Assembly (NCBI GenBank): GCA_900446925.1
Contig: UAVY01000001.1
Span: 372,001-436,000, forward strand
DNA from: Citrobacter koseri
Lineage (GTDB): Bacteria > Pseudomonadota > Gammaproteobacteria > Enterobacterales > Enterobacteriaceae
Direction of reading: 5' to 3'
Length of the DNA stretch: 64,000 nt
Below are positions 55,207 to 64,000 of this stretch, piece by piece. How positions within the stretch are numbered: the stretch's first letter is position 1; every line of letters begins with the position of its first letter. A program made the position numbers and the translations under genes. The notes beneath the pieces are model-generated. The model was not told where the DNA came from. It ran no database searches and saw only the letters and a program-made list of their open reading frames with translations.

Positions 55207-56112
55207 TTTCCGCTTCTCTGCAACAACGTAAATCCCGCACCCGGCGCAGCATGCTGTTCGTCCCCGGCGCAAATGCCGCGATGGTCAGCAACTCGTTTAT
55301 CTACCCGGCCGATGCGCTGATGTTCGACCTGGAAGACTCCGTCGCGCTGCGTGAGAAAGATACCGCTCGCCGTCTGGTGTATCACGCCCTGCAACACCCG
55401 CTGTACCGTGATGTGGAAACCATTGTCCGCGTTAATGCGCTGGATTCCGAATGGGGCATTAACGACCTTGAAGCGGTGGTTCGCGGCGGCGCTGACGTTG
55501 TCCGTTTGCCGAAAACCGACACCGCTCAGGATGTTACCGACATCGAGAAAGAGATCCTGCGCATTGAGCAAACCTGCGGCCGTGAACCCGGCAGCACCGG
55601 ACTGCTGGCCGCAATCGAGTCGCCGCTGGGCATTACCCGCGCCGTTGAAATCGCCCACGCCTCCGAACGTCTCATCGGGATCGCGCTGGGGGCGGAAGAC
55701 TATGTGCGCAATCTGCGTACCGAACGTTCCCCGGAAGGCACCGAACTGCTGTTTGCCCGCTGCTCCATTTTACAGGCGGCACGCTCCGCAGGCATTCAGG
55801 CGTTCGATACCGTCTATTCCGATGCCAATAACGAAGCGGGCTTCCTGCACGAAGCGTCACACATCAAACAGCTGGGTTTTGACGGCAAGTCCCTCATCAA
55901 CCCACGCCAGATTGAACTGCTGCACAACCTGTATGCCCCGACGCTTAAAGAAGTCGCCCATGCGCGTCTGGTCGTGGAAGCCGCAGAAGCCGCCGCCCGT
56001 GAAGGCCGCGGGCGTCGTCTCCCTGAACGGCAAAATGGTAGACAGCCCGGTGATTGAACGCGCCCGTCTGGTGCTCTCCCGTGCAGAACTTTCCGGCATT
56101 CGCGAAGAATAA
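55203..56112 (+). CDS. citE: Citrate lyase beta subunit CitE (frameshifted as written)
   Basis: Cleaves citryl-CitD to oxaloacetate and acetyl-CitD; a TIM-barrel of 302 residues when repaired. Mg and substrate residues lie in [22 protein letters not shown] and AAIESPLGI. The frame is broken late by one extra G at 56010-56012 after AAREGRG; removal gives [32 protein letters not shown]. Start in the citD stop. Read as sequence error. Confidence 0.93.
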
Positions 56113-56121
56113 GGCAAAAAA

Positions 56122-57659
56122 ATGACGCAGAAAATCGAACAACTTCAACGACAAGAACGGGTAGCGGCCTGGAGTCGCCATGCCGAAAGCGAATTTTCCG
56201 CTTTTCAGAGCACTTCAAAACTGAATTTACAGGCGCAAAAACCGCGCGATAAAAAACTGTGCGCCACGCTTGAAGAAGCCATCCGCCGTTCTGGTTTACA
56301 GGATGGAATGACCATCTCTTTCCACCACGCTTTCCGTGGCGGCGACCTGACGATCAACCTGGTGATGGACACCATCGCCAGCATGGGCTTTAAAAACCTG
56401 ACGCTGGCCTCCAGTTCGCTGAGCGATTGCCACGCGCCACTGGTCGGGCATATTCGCCAGGGCGTCGTGAGCCGAATTTACACGTCTGGTCTGCGTGGCC
56501 CTCTGGCGGAAGAGATCTCCCGCGGATTGCTGGATGAGCCCGTACAAATCCACTCCCACGGCGGTCGCGTCCATCTGGTGCAAAGCGGTGAGCTCAATAT
56601 CGATGTGGCCTTCCTCGGCGTGCCGTCCTGCGATCCGTTTGGCAATGCCAACGGCTACACCGGTAAAGGCCTGCTGTGGTTCGCTGGGCTATGCGAAAGT
56701 GGATGCCGAAAACGCCCGCCAGGTTGTTCTGCTGACGGAAGCGCTGCTGCCGTATCCGCAATATCCAGCCAGTATCGCCCAGGACCAGGTGGATCTCATC
56801 GTGCAGAGTCGAACGGGTAGGCGACGCCGACAAAATTGGCGCAGAGATGCGACCCGTATGACCACCAACCGCGTGAACTGTTGATTGCCCGCAGCGCGGG
56901 CAGACGTGATTGCCAACTCAGGCTATTTCCAGGAAGGCTTCTCTCTGCAAACCGGAACCGGCGGCGCCTCTCTGGCAGTAACCCGTTTTCTGGAAGACAA
57001 AATGCGCAGCCGCGATATTCACGCGGATTTCGCGCTGGGCGGCATTACCGCCACGATTGTCGACCTGCATGAAAAAGGGCTGATCCGCAAATTGCTGGAC
57101 GTACAGAGCTTCGACCGTAACGCCGCAGAATCGCTGGCCCGCAACCCGAATCACATCGAAATCAGCGCCAACCAGTACGCCAACTGGGGTTCAAAAGGCG
57201 CATCGGTCGATCGTCTGGATGTCGTGGTGCTGAGCGCCCTGGAGGTGGATACCCCAGTTCAACGTGAACGTGCTGACCGGTTCCGATGGCGTACTGCGCG
57301 GCGCTTCAGGCGGTCACTGCGATACCGCCGTTGCCGCCGCGCTGTCAATCATCGTCGCACCGCTGGTTCGCGGCCGCATCCCGACGCTGGTCGATAACGT
57401 GCTCACCTGCGTAACGCCTGGCTCCAGCGTCGACATTCTGGTGACCGACCACGGCATCGCCGTCAACCCGGCACGCCCGGAGCTGGCGGAACGCCTGAAA
57501 GAAGCGGGAATGAAAGTGGTCTCCATTGAATGGCTGCGTGAACGTGCGCAGTTGCTCACCGGCCAACCTCGCGCCATTGAATATACCGATCGCGTCATCG
57601 CCGTAGTGCGTTACCGCGACGGTTCGGTCATTGACGTTGTTCATCAGGTGAAGGAATAA
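56122..57659 (+). CDS. citF: Citrate lyase alpha subunit CitF, citrate-ACP transferase (frameshifted as written)
   Basis: Exchanges the acetyl on CitD for citrate; a CoA-transferase fold of 510 residues when repaired. Conserved GDLTINLVMD, HSHGGRVHLVQSGELNIDVAFLG and GGHCDTAVAAALS segments are clear. Errors: GG at 56668-56669 (+1), a local net gain of three bases between 56806 and 56848, one missing C at 56869-56870, and extra bases at 56898-56900 and 57252-57255. The span is 511 codons plus the net five bases. Repair gives SLGYAKVDAENARQVV and TNPRELLIARSAADVIANSGYF. Confidence 0.9.
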
Positions 57660-57662
57660 GCC

Positions 57663-58184
57663 ATGCACCTGCTCCCTGAACAGGCCACTCGCTATGCGGT
57701 TTCCATTCCCGAGCTGCTCGTCAGCCGTGATGAGAGACAAGCGCGGCAACACGCCTGGCTGACGCGCCATCTCACTCCACTGGTCTCCTTTACCGTGGTG
57801 GCGCCTGGCCCGATTAAAGACAGCGAGCTTACTCGCCGAATCTTCAATCACGGCGTAACCGCCCTGCTCGCCGTGGCGAAAAAAGCAGGCTGGTCTGTCA
57901 GGGAGCAGGCTGCACTGGCCTCAGCCAGTGGGCCGGAAGGGTTCCTCGCCATTGAGGCTCCGGCCCGCGATCTCAAGCTCGCCACGATCGAGCTTGAGCA
58001 TCAGCATCCGCTGGGACGTTTATGGGATATCGATGTGCTGACGCCGGAAGGCGACATTCTGTCCCGCCGTCATTTTTCGCTTCCTGCCCGCCGCTGCCTG
58101 TTGTGCGAGCAAGCGCCGCTGAATGCGCCCGGGGGAAAACCCACGCGCTTTCCGACTTACTTATTCGCATGGAGGCGCTGCTGC

Positions 58185-58213
<29 letters not shown>
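57663..58213 (+). CDS. citX: Apo-citrate lyase phosphoribosyl-dephospho-CoA transferase CitX (frameshifted as written)
   Basis: Attaches the CitG-made prosthetic group to Ser14 of CitD; 183 residues when repaired. One A is missing at 58112-58113 (three expected), after RRCLLCEQ; restoring it gives [33 protein letters not shown] and a stop at 58213. As written, the missing base throws the frame into citG, making a false CitX-CitG fusion. Starts 3 bp after citF with a GGAA site; overlaps citG by 29 bp. Confidence 0.88.
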
Positions 58214-59096
<883 letters not shown>

Positions 59097-59120
59097 AAGA
59101 TCCTTTTCGGAGAATCACTT

Positions 59121-60587
59121 ATGTCTTTATCTAAAGATAATATATGGAAGTTATTGGCCCCATTAGTCGTTATGGGCATCATGTTTTTTGATCCCCGTCC
59201 CGGACGGCATGCCCCCTCAGGCATGGCACTACTTCGCCGTTTTCGTGGCGATGATCGTCGGGATGATACTGGAGCCGATTCCGGCCACCGCGATCAGTTT
59301 TATCGCGGTGACCATTTGCGTTATCGGCAGCAACTATCTGTTATTTGATGCCTCAGAGCTGGCCGACCCGGCCTTTAACGCGGGCAAGCAGGCGCTGAAA
59401 TGGGGGCTGGCGGGCTTCTCCAGCACCACCGTCTGGCTGGTGTTCGGCGCATTCATTTTCGCGCTGGGCTATGAAGTCACCGGTCTGGGCCGCCGTATTG
59501 CGCTCTTCCTGGTGAAATTCATGGGTAAACGCACCCTGACGCTGGGTTATGCCATTGTCATCATCGATATTCTGCTGGCGCCGTTTACGCCGTCCAACAC
59601 CGCGCGTACCGGGTGGTACGGTATTCCCGGTAATCAAGAACCTGCCGCCGCTGTTTAAGTCGTTTCCAAACGATCCTTCCGCGCGCCGCATTGGCGGTTA
59701 TTTGATGTGGATGATGGTCATCAGTACCAGCCTCAGTTCTTCCATGTTCGTGACCGGCGCGGCGCCTAACGTTCTGGGTCTGGAATTCGTCAGCAAAATT
59801 GCTGGTATTCAGATCAGCTGGTTGCAGTGGTTCCTGGGCTTCTTACCGGTAGGGATCATTCTGCTGATCGTCGCACCGTGGCTCTCTTACGTACTCTACA
59901 AACCCGAAGTGACCCACAGCGCCGAAGTTGCGGCATGGGCTGGCGAAGAGTTAAAAACGATGGGCACGCTGACCCGCAAAGAGATGACGCTGATCGGTCT
60001 GGTGTTGCTCAGCCTCGGACTGTGGGTATTTGGCGGTGAAGTGATTGATGCCACCGCTGTCGGTCTGCTGGCGGTATCCCTGATGCTGGCGCTGCACGTT
60101 GTGCCGTGGAAAGACATCACGCGTTATAACAGTGCGTGGAACACCCTTGTTAACCTCGCGACGCTGGTTGTCATGGCCAACGGTTTAACCCGTTCGGGCT
60201 TTATCGACTGGTTTGCTACCACAATGAGCGCCCATCTGGAAGGCTTCTCACCTAACGCAACGGTGATTGTGCTGGTACTGGTGTTCTACTTTGCTCACTA
60301 CCTGTTCGCCAGCCTGTCCGCACATACCGCAACCATGCTGCCGGTCATTCTGGCGATAGGTAAAGGTATTCCAGGCGTTCCGATGGAGCAACTTTGTATT
60401 CTGCTGGTGCTGTCCATCGGTATCATGGGCTGCCTGACGCCGTATGCAACCAGGGCCGGGGGTCATCATCTACGGCTGCGGCTATGTAAAATCCAAAGAT
60501 TACTGGCGTCTTGGCGCGATCTTTGGGGTCATCTACATCACCATGCTGCTGGTGGTTGGCTGGCCGATTCTGGCGCTGTGGAACTAA
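59121..60587 (+). CDS. citT: Citrate/succinate antiporter CitT (frameshifted as written)
   Basis: An inner-membrane DASS-family carrier, 487 residues when repaired, importing citrate in exchange for succinate produced by fermentation. Conserved SSTTVWLVFGAFIFALGYE, APFTPSNTARTGG and LSAHTATMLPV motifs with about 12 helices. Three insertions: six T at 59184-59189, GGG at 59611-59613 and CC at 60450-60451. The length of 1467 bp is 488 codons plus three. GGAG ribosome site. Last gene of citCDEFXGT. Confidence 0.92.
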
Positions 60588-60635
60588 ACATCGGCACATA
60601 ATGCCGGATGACGGCTAACGCGTTATCCCTCTCAT

Positions 60636-60666
60636 GCCAGTCAGATAAACCTGACTGGCTTTTTTT
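60636..60666 (+). terminator. Terminator of the cit operon
   Basis: GCCAGTCAG/CTGACTGGC with a six-base loop followed by seven T residues, about 50 bp after citT. A half REP (GCCGGATGACGGC) lies just before it at about 60603. Confidence 0.9.
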
Positions 60667-60715
60667 ATGGTTAAATAGGTGATATTCAATATTTGTATGA
60701 GTTTCAGCATTCATC

Positions 60716-61522
60716 ATGAAATCAACATGGCGTTATGGTTCTCTCCTGGCAGTATTCCTGCTTCCCCTCTTCAACGTTAACGCTGAGCCACTTCAGGCAA
60801 AACAGTACGCTGATTTTGACCGCTATGTGCTGGCGCTCTCCTGGCAAACCGGTTTTTGTCAAAGTCAGCATGAGCGCGATCATCGGGAACCCGAAGAGTG
60901 CCGTCAGCAGAAAGAGATTCCCAACAAAGCTGATTTTCTGACTGTCCACGGTCTGTGGCCAGGTCTGCCGGGATCGGTTGCCGCGCGTGGCGTGGACGAG
61001 CGCCGTTGGATGCGGTTTGGCTGCGCGATTCGTCCGATCCCCAATCTGCCGGAAGCGCGCGCCAGCCGTAAATGCGCCGCGCCTGAAACCGGCCTTTCAC
61101 TGGAGAGCGCGGCAAAACTCAGCGCGGTCATGCCCGGAGCCGGTGGAAAATCCTGCCTGGAACGTTATGAATACGCCAAACACGGTGCCTGCTTTGGATT
61201 TGATCCAGACGTTTATTTCGGCACAATGGTACGGCTGAACCATGAGATAAAACACAGCGCGCTGGGCGATTTTCTGGCTGCAAATTACGGGAAAAGGGTC
61301 AGCCGCGCCGCGTTTGACGCTGCCGTCGCCCAAAGCTGGGGGAAAGAAAACGTGAAGGCGGTGAAACTGAGCTGCCACGGGAACCCGGCCTATCTGACGG
61401 AAATACAGTTCTCGCTCAACGCCGCCAGGATTAACGATCCGCTTTCCGCTTCCTCGTTTATATCGCAACCCCATCCGGGCAATTGCGGGAAGCGGTTTGT
61501 GATTGACAAAGCGGGTTACTGA
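60716..61522 (+). CDS. rna: Ribonuclease I (periplasmic, T2 family)
   Basis: A 268-residue broad-specificity endoribonuclease. The signal peptide ends around FNVNA (about residue 23). The two T2 active-site blocks are VHGLWPGLPG (first His) and RYEYAKHGACF (Glu and second His). Conserved cysteines (TGFC, CRQQ, CAIR, CAAPE, CLER, ACF, CHG, NCG) fit its disulfide-rich fold. Ribosome site weak. Intact. Confidence 0.95.
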   Translation: MKSTWRYGSLLAVFLLPLFNVNAEPLQAKQYADFDRYVLALSWQTGFCQSQHERDHREPEECRQQKEIPNKADFLTVHGLWPGLPGSVAARGVDERRWMRFGCAIRPIPNLPEARASRKCAAPETGLSLESAAKLSAVMPGAGGKSCLERYEYAKHGACFGFDPDVYFGTMVRLNHEIKHSALGDFLAANYGKRVSRAAFDAAVAQSWGKENVKAVKLSCHGNPAYLTEIQFSLNAARINDPLSASSFISQPHPGNCGKRFVIDKAGY

Positions 61523-61647
61523 GGCGGTATACAAACTTGAGAACCATCACGGCTTGCGACTAAAATTTACGCAAAGACAACCGTATTGAGGATTTCCCCG
61601 AATGTGAGCTAAATCACTTCAAAGAAGGGGGAAGTCTCAGTATTATC

Positions 61648-61737
61648 ATGAAAGCTAAACCCTCGCCGCCTGACGGTGAGGGTTTTCTTTTGGGATTATT
61701 TACCTGCGGCACTCGCAGCATCGACGACATGGAGTAA
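61648..61737 (+). CDS. Possible 29-codon leader ORF upstream of rnk
   Basis: ATG at 61648 (MKAKPSPPDGEGFLLG...) runs 29 codons to a TAA three bases before rnk. Its 5' half encodes the terminator-like hairpin at 61660-61682. There is a G-rich AGGGGGAAG about 15 bases upstream, which is too far for a good ribosome site. It could be chance; if translated, it could affect hairpin formation ahead of rnk. Confidence 0.2.
   Translation: MKAKPSPPDGEGFLLGLFTCGTRSIDDME
61660..61686 (+). terminator. Terminator-like hairpin between rna and rnk
   Basis: CCCTCGCCG-CCTGA-CGGTGAGGG stem-loop followed by TTTTCTTTT, about 140 bp after rna and 55 bp before rnk. It either ends rna or attenuates rnk. Confidence 0.65.
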
Positions 61738-61740
61738 CAA

Positions 61741-62151
61741 ATGTCCAGACCAACTATTATCATCAACGACCTCGACGCCGAACGCATCGACCGCCTGTTG
61801 GAGCAGCCTGCGTTTGCTGGTTTACCCATTGCTGACGCATTAAATGCGGAGCTGGATCGCGCCCAGATGTGCTCGCCGGAAGCCATGCCGCACGACGTCG
61901 TCACCATGAACAGTCGGGTGAAATTCCGCAATCTCAGCGATGGCGAGATTCGCGTGCGCACGCTGGTGTATCCGGCGAATATGACCGACAGTAATACGCA
62001 GCTTTCCGTAATGGCGCCGGTGGGCGCGGCATTGCTGGGCCTGCGCGTCGGCGATACCATTCACTGGGACTTGCCTGGCGGGGCGTCCACTCACCTTGAA
62101 GTGCTGGAACTTGAATATCAGCCTGAAGCAGCGGGCGACTACCTGCGCTAA
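61741..62151 (+). CDS. rnk: Regulator of nucleoside diphosphate kinase Rnk
   Basis: A 136-residue GreA/GreB-like protein: a short N-terminal coiled coil (about 1-45) and a C-terminal FKBP-like domain that binds RNA polymerase. It lacks the acidic tip needed for transcript cleavage. In E. coli and Pseudomonas it influences Ndk levels. GGAG site six bases before the ATG. Intact. Confidence 0.95.
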   Translation: MSRPTIIINDLDAERIDRLLEQPAFAGLPIADALNAELDRAQMCSPEAMPHDVVTMNSRVKFRNLSDGEIRVRTLVYPANMTDSNTQLSVMAPVGAALLGLRVGDTIHWDLPGGASTHLEVLELEYQPEAAGDYLR

Positions 62152-62182
62152 ACCATCTGGATAAGCGTTCACCCGTTTACAC

Positions 62183-62208
62183 AGAGGATGCTCCCTGCAT
62201 CCTCTTTC
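62183..62208 (+). terminator. Terminator-like hairpin after rnk
   Basis: Perfect AGAGGATG/CATCCTCT stem with a 7-base loop, 31 bp after rnk; only a short T stretch follows. Confidence 0.5.
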
Positions 62209-62288
62209 CGAAAATCACCCATTCCTCCTGGTTCACCCCCGTTCCCCGTCATCCAGAATTAATCCGTTTCATTGCCGCGAGTACGGTC

Positions 62289-62378
62289 ATGAATGAGGCT
62301 CTTTTCATCACGCTGGCATTTCTTATTATGATGGCGATTATCGTCGTGGCCGTGCTTTACCTTGAGCGACGCTGGTAG
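62289..62378 (+). CDS. Putative 29-residue single-pass membrane protein
   Basis: An ORF starting ATG at 62289 and ending TAG reads MNEALFITLAFLIMMAIIVV and continues AVLYLERRW. It is one uninterrupted hydrophobic segment (about residues 5-25) with an acidic N-terminus and a basic ERR tail, the layout of a small N-out/C-in membrane protein. The ribosome site is weak (GCGAG). It sits in the 355-bp rnk-uspG gap, beyond the rnk hairpin, where E. coli carries ybdR. I do not recognise it, and expression is unproven. Confidence 0.45.
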   Translation: MNEALFITLAFLIMMAIIVVAVLYLERRW

Positions 62379-62506
62379 CTTCTGGTCATAAGCATCAATC
62401 AGTCGTAAAGAAACGTTGTGATATGAAAAGTGCCGGGCAGATACCAGAAAGAAATATTATTATATGTTTGAATGAATTCAGTATTAGTTAACAGGGAGAA
62501 ACGGGT

Positions 62507-62935
62507 ATGTATAAGACAATCATTATGCCGGTTGATGTTTTCGAAATGGAACTTAGCGACAAGGCCGTGCGCCACGCAGAGTTTCTGGCGCAACAGGATG
62601 GCGTCATTCATCTGTTGCATGTTCTTCCGGGCTCCGCCAGCCTGAGTCTGCACCGCTTTGCCGCCGACGTTCGTCGTTTTGAGGAGCATTTGCAGCACGA
62701 AGCGGAGACTCGCCTGCAAACGATGGTGAGTCATTTCAGTATCGACCCTTCCCGGATTAAGCAGCACGTCCGCTTTGGTAACGTGCGGGATGTGGTGAAC
62801 GAACTGGGCGAAGAGCTGAATGCGGACGTCGTGGTCATTGGCTCCCGCAATCCGTCTATCACCACGCATTTGCTGGGTTCTAACGCCTCCAGCGTTGTCC
62901 GCCATGCTACGTTGCCGGTGCTGGTTGTGCGGTAA
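62507..62935 (+). CDS. uspG: Universal stress protein UspG
   Basis: A 142-residue Usp family protein (YbdQ). It has the N-terminal strand IIMPVDVFE and the C-terminal ATP-binding type motif [21 protein letters not shown]. coli UspG is reported to be autophosphorylated and to affect adhesion and motility. GGAG ribosome site. Convergent with ahpF; the shared hairpin follows. Intact. Confidence 0.95.
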   Translation: MYKTIIMPVDVFEMELSDKAVRHAEFLAQQDGVIHLLHVLPGSASLSLHRFAADVRRFEEHLQHEAETRLQTMVSHFSIDPSRIKQHVRFGNVRDVVNELGEELNADVVVIGSRNPSITTHLLGSNASSVVRHATLPVLVVR

Positions 62936-62952
62936 ATCGCACGGTTGTTGCG

Positions 62953-62983
62953 TAAAAAAAGAGGCTGCCATTGGCAGCCTCTT
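62953..62983. terminator. Terminator between uspG and ahpF
   Basis: AGAGGCTGCC-ATT-GGCAGCCTCT with a run of seven A on the left, giving a strong T-run for ahpF on the minus strand and a weaker one for uspG. Confidence 0.85.
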
Positions 62984-63011
62984 GCATTGCAGGTGTAGTC
63001 TTACTTTCTTT

Positions 63012-64000
63012 TTATGCCGTCTTACTGCGGATCAGATAATCAAATGCGCTCAGAGAGGCTTTCGCGCCTTCGCCCGTCGCGATGATGATCTGTTTGTAAG
63101 GAACCGTGGTGCAGTCGCCTGCGGCGAATACGCCCTTCACGCTGGTTTCGCACCGGCCATCAATGATGATTTCGCCCATACGGTTACGCTCAATCGCGCC
63201 TTCCAGCCAGTTGGTGTTTGGCAGCAAGCCAATCTGTACGAAGATCCCGGACAGCGCAACGTTGTGGATGTCGCCGCTTACGCGATCGCGATATTCCAGC
63301 CCCGTCACTTTACTGCCGTCGCCTTTCACTTCCGTTGTCTGCGCGTTCAGAATAATGTCGACGTTTTTCAGGCTACGCACTTTATCTTGCAGAACCTGGT
63401 CGGCTTTCATTTCTGGCGCAAATTCCAGCAGCGTAACGTGCTCAACGATCCCCGCGAGGTCAATCGCCGCTTCCACGCCGGAGTTCCCTCCGCCGATTAC
63501 CGCAACGCGTTTGCCTTTAAACAGCGGGCCGTCGCAGTGCGGGCAATAGGTTACGCCTTTCGTGCGGTACTGATCTTCGCCCGGCACGTTCATGTTGCGC
63601 CATTTGGCACCGGTGGCAATGATAATGCTGCGGGCTTTCAGCACCGCGCCGGAAGCGGTCTCAATCTGATGCAGGCCCCTTCCGTTGCCGCCGGAAGCAG
63701 TTTGCTCGCGCTCTGGCTGTCGATCACGTCAACATCGTAATCATCAACGTGCGCTTTCAGCGCGCCAGCCAGCTTCTGCCCTTCCGTTTTTGGCACAGAA
63801 ATATAGTTCTCGATATCAACGGTATCCAGCACCTGACCGCCAAAACGCTCACCCATCAGACCGGTACGAATGCTTTACGTGCGGAGTAAACTGCCGCTGC
63901 CGCCCCCGCTGGGCCGGAACCGACAATCAGTACGTCGTAAGCGTCACGCTTATTCAGCTCTTCCGCCGCCCGTTTTTCTGCGCCGGTATCCACTTTGGCG
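63012..64000 (-). CDS. ahpF: Alkyl hydroperoxide reductase subunit F, 3' part (frameshifted as written, partial)
   Basis: The C-terminal ~330 residues of the 521-residue flavoprotein that reduces AhpC with NADH. FAD motif [15 protein letters not shown], pyridine-nucleotide motif [14 protein letters not shown], the redox disulfide YCPHCDG and the terminal [18 protein letters not shown] site are visible; the N-terminal thioredoxin-like part is beyond the right edge. Two bases are missing: one in the C-run 63676-63679 (restores [21 protein letters not shown]) and one at 63873 (restores [16 protein letters not shown]). Read as sequence error. Confidence 0.9.

Overview
The window is an ordinary stretch of core chromosome from an enterobacterium, in the same gene order as the E. 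coli K-12 region around 15 min but inverted: pgm-seqA-ybfF-ybfE-fldA-fur-chiQP-glnS-nagE-nagBACD-asnB-tRNA cluster-ubiF-miaB-ybeZYX-lnt-gltIJKL-rihA-ybeL-leuS-lptE-holA-nadD-cobD-cobC-rsfS-rlmH-mrdAB-rlpA-dacA-ybeD-lipB-ybeF-lipA-tatE-ybeM-crcB-cspE-pagP-dcuC-dpiAB-citCDEFXGT-rna-rnk-uspG-ahpF. Proteins are mostly very close to E. coli and Salmonella homologues. cobD beside cobC (absent at this place in K-12), no hscC/ybeR-type genes between rihA and leuS, a CobD clearly diverged from the Salmonella enterica protein as I remember it, and the Fur C-terminus together point to Citrobacter or a close relative rather than E. coli or S. enterica. This is an inference from remembered sequences.

Layout. 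1-5.4 kb: replication control (seqA), flavodoxin and iron regulation (fldA, uof-fur) and the chitoporin operon chiPQ. 5.8-14.2 kb: glnS and the amino-sugar regulon. nagE (uptake) and nagBACD (catabolism and the NagC repressor) diverge from a control region with two NagC operators and a CRP site; NagC and the sRNA ChiX also appear to control chiP. 14.5-17.1 kb: asnB and the seven-gene Met/Leu/Gln tRNA operon. 17.1-28.8 kb: ubiquinone and tRNA modification (ubiF, miaB), the ybeZYX-lnt operon, and the glutamate/aspartate ABC transporter with the SroC sRNA after gltI. 29-43 kb: the leuS-lptE-holA-nadD line, cobD/cobC, and the cell-shape cluster rsfS-rlmH-mrdA-mrdB-rlpA-dacA. 43-49 kb: lipoate synthesis (ybeD, lipB, lipA), tatE, ybeM, crcB, cspE, pagP. 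49.5-60.6 kb: anaerobic C4-dicarboxylate and citrate metabolism (dcuC, the DpiBA two-component system and the citrate lyase operon with the citrate/succinate antiporter). 60.7-64 kb: rna, rnk, a small membrane ORF, uspG and the 3' part of ahpF.

The most striking property of the sequence is technical. About 25 conserved genes, many of them essential (glnS, mrdA, mrdB, lnt), and three tRNA genes carry single-base insertions or, less often, deletions, nearly all in homopolymer runs. I count roughly 60 insertions and 8 deletions. For almost every gene, removing them restores exactly the expected protein length. I read this as sequencing or assembly error, not gene decay, and give the spans of the intended genes with each suspected error placed. 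No CRISPR array, prophage, transposon or defence system is present, and I do not see an undescribed multi-gene system. The best unexplained items are a 29-codon hydrophobic ORF between rnk and uspG and a leader ORF that spans a terminator-like hairpin in front of rnk.
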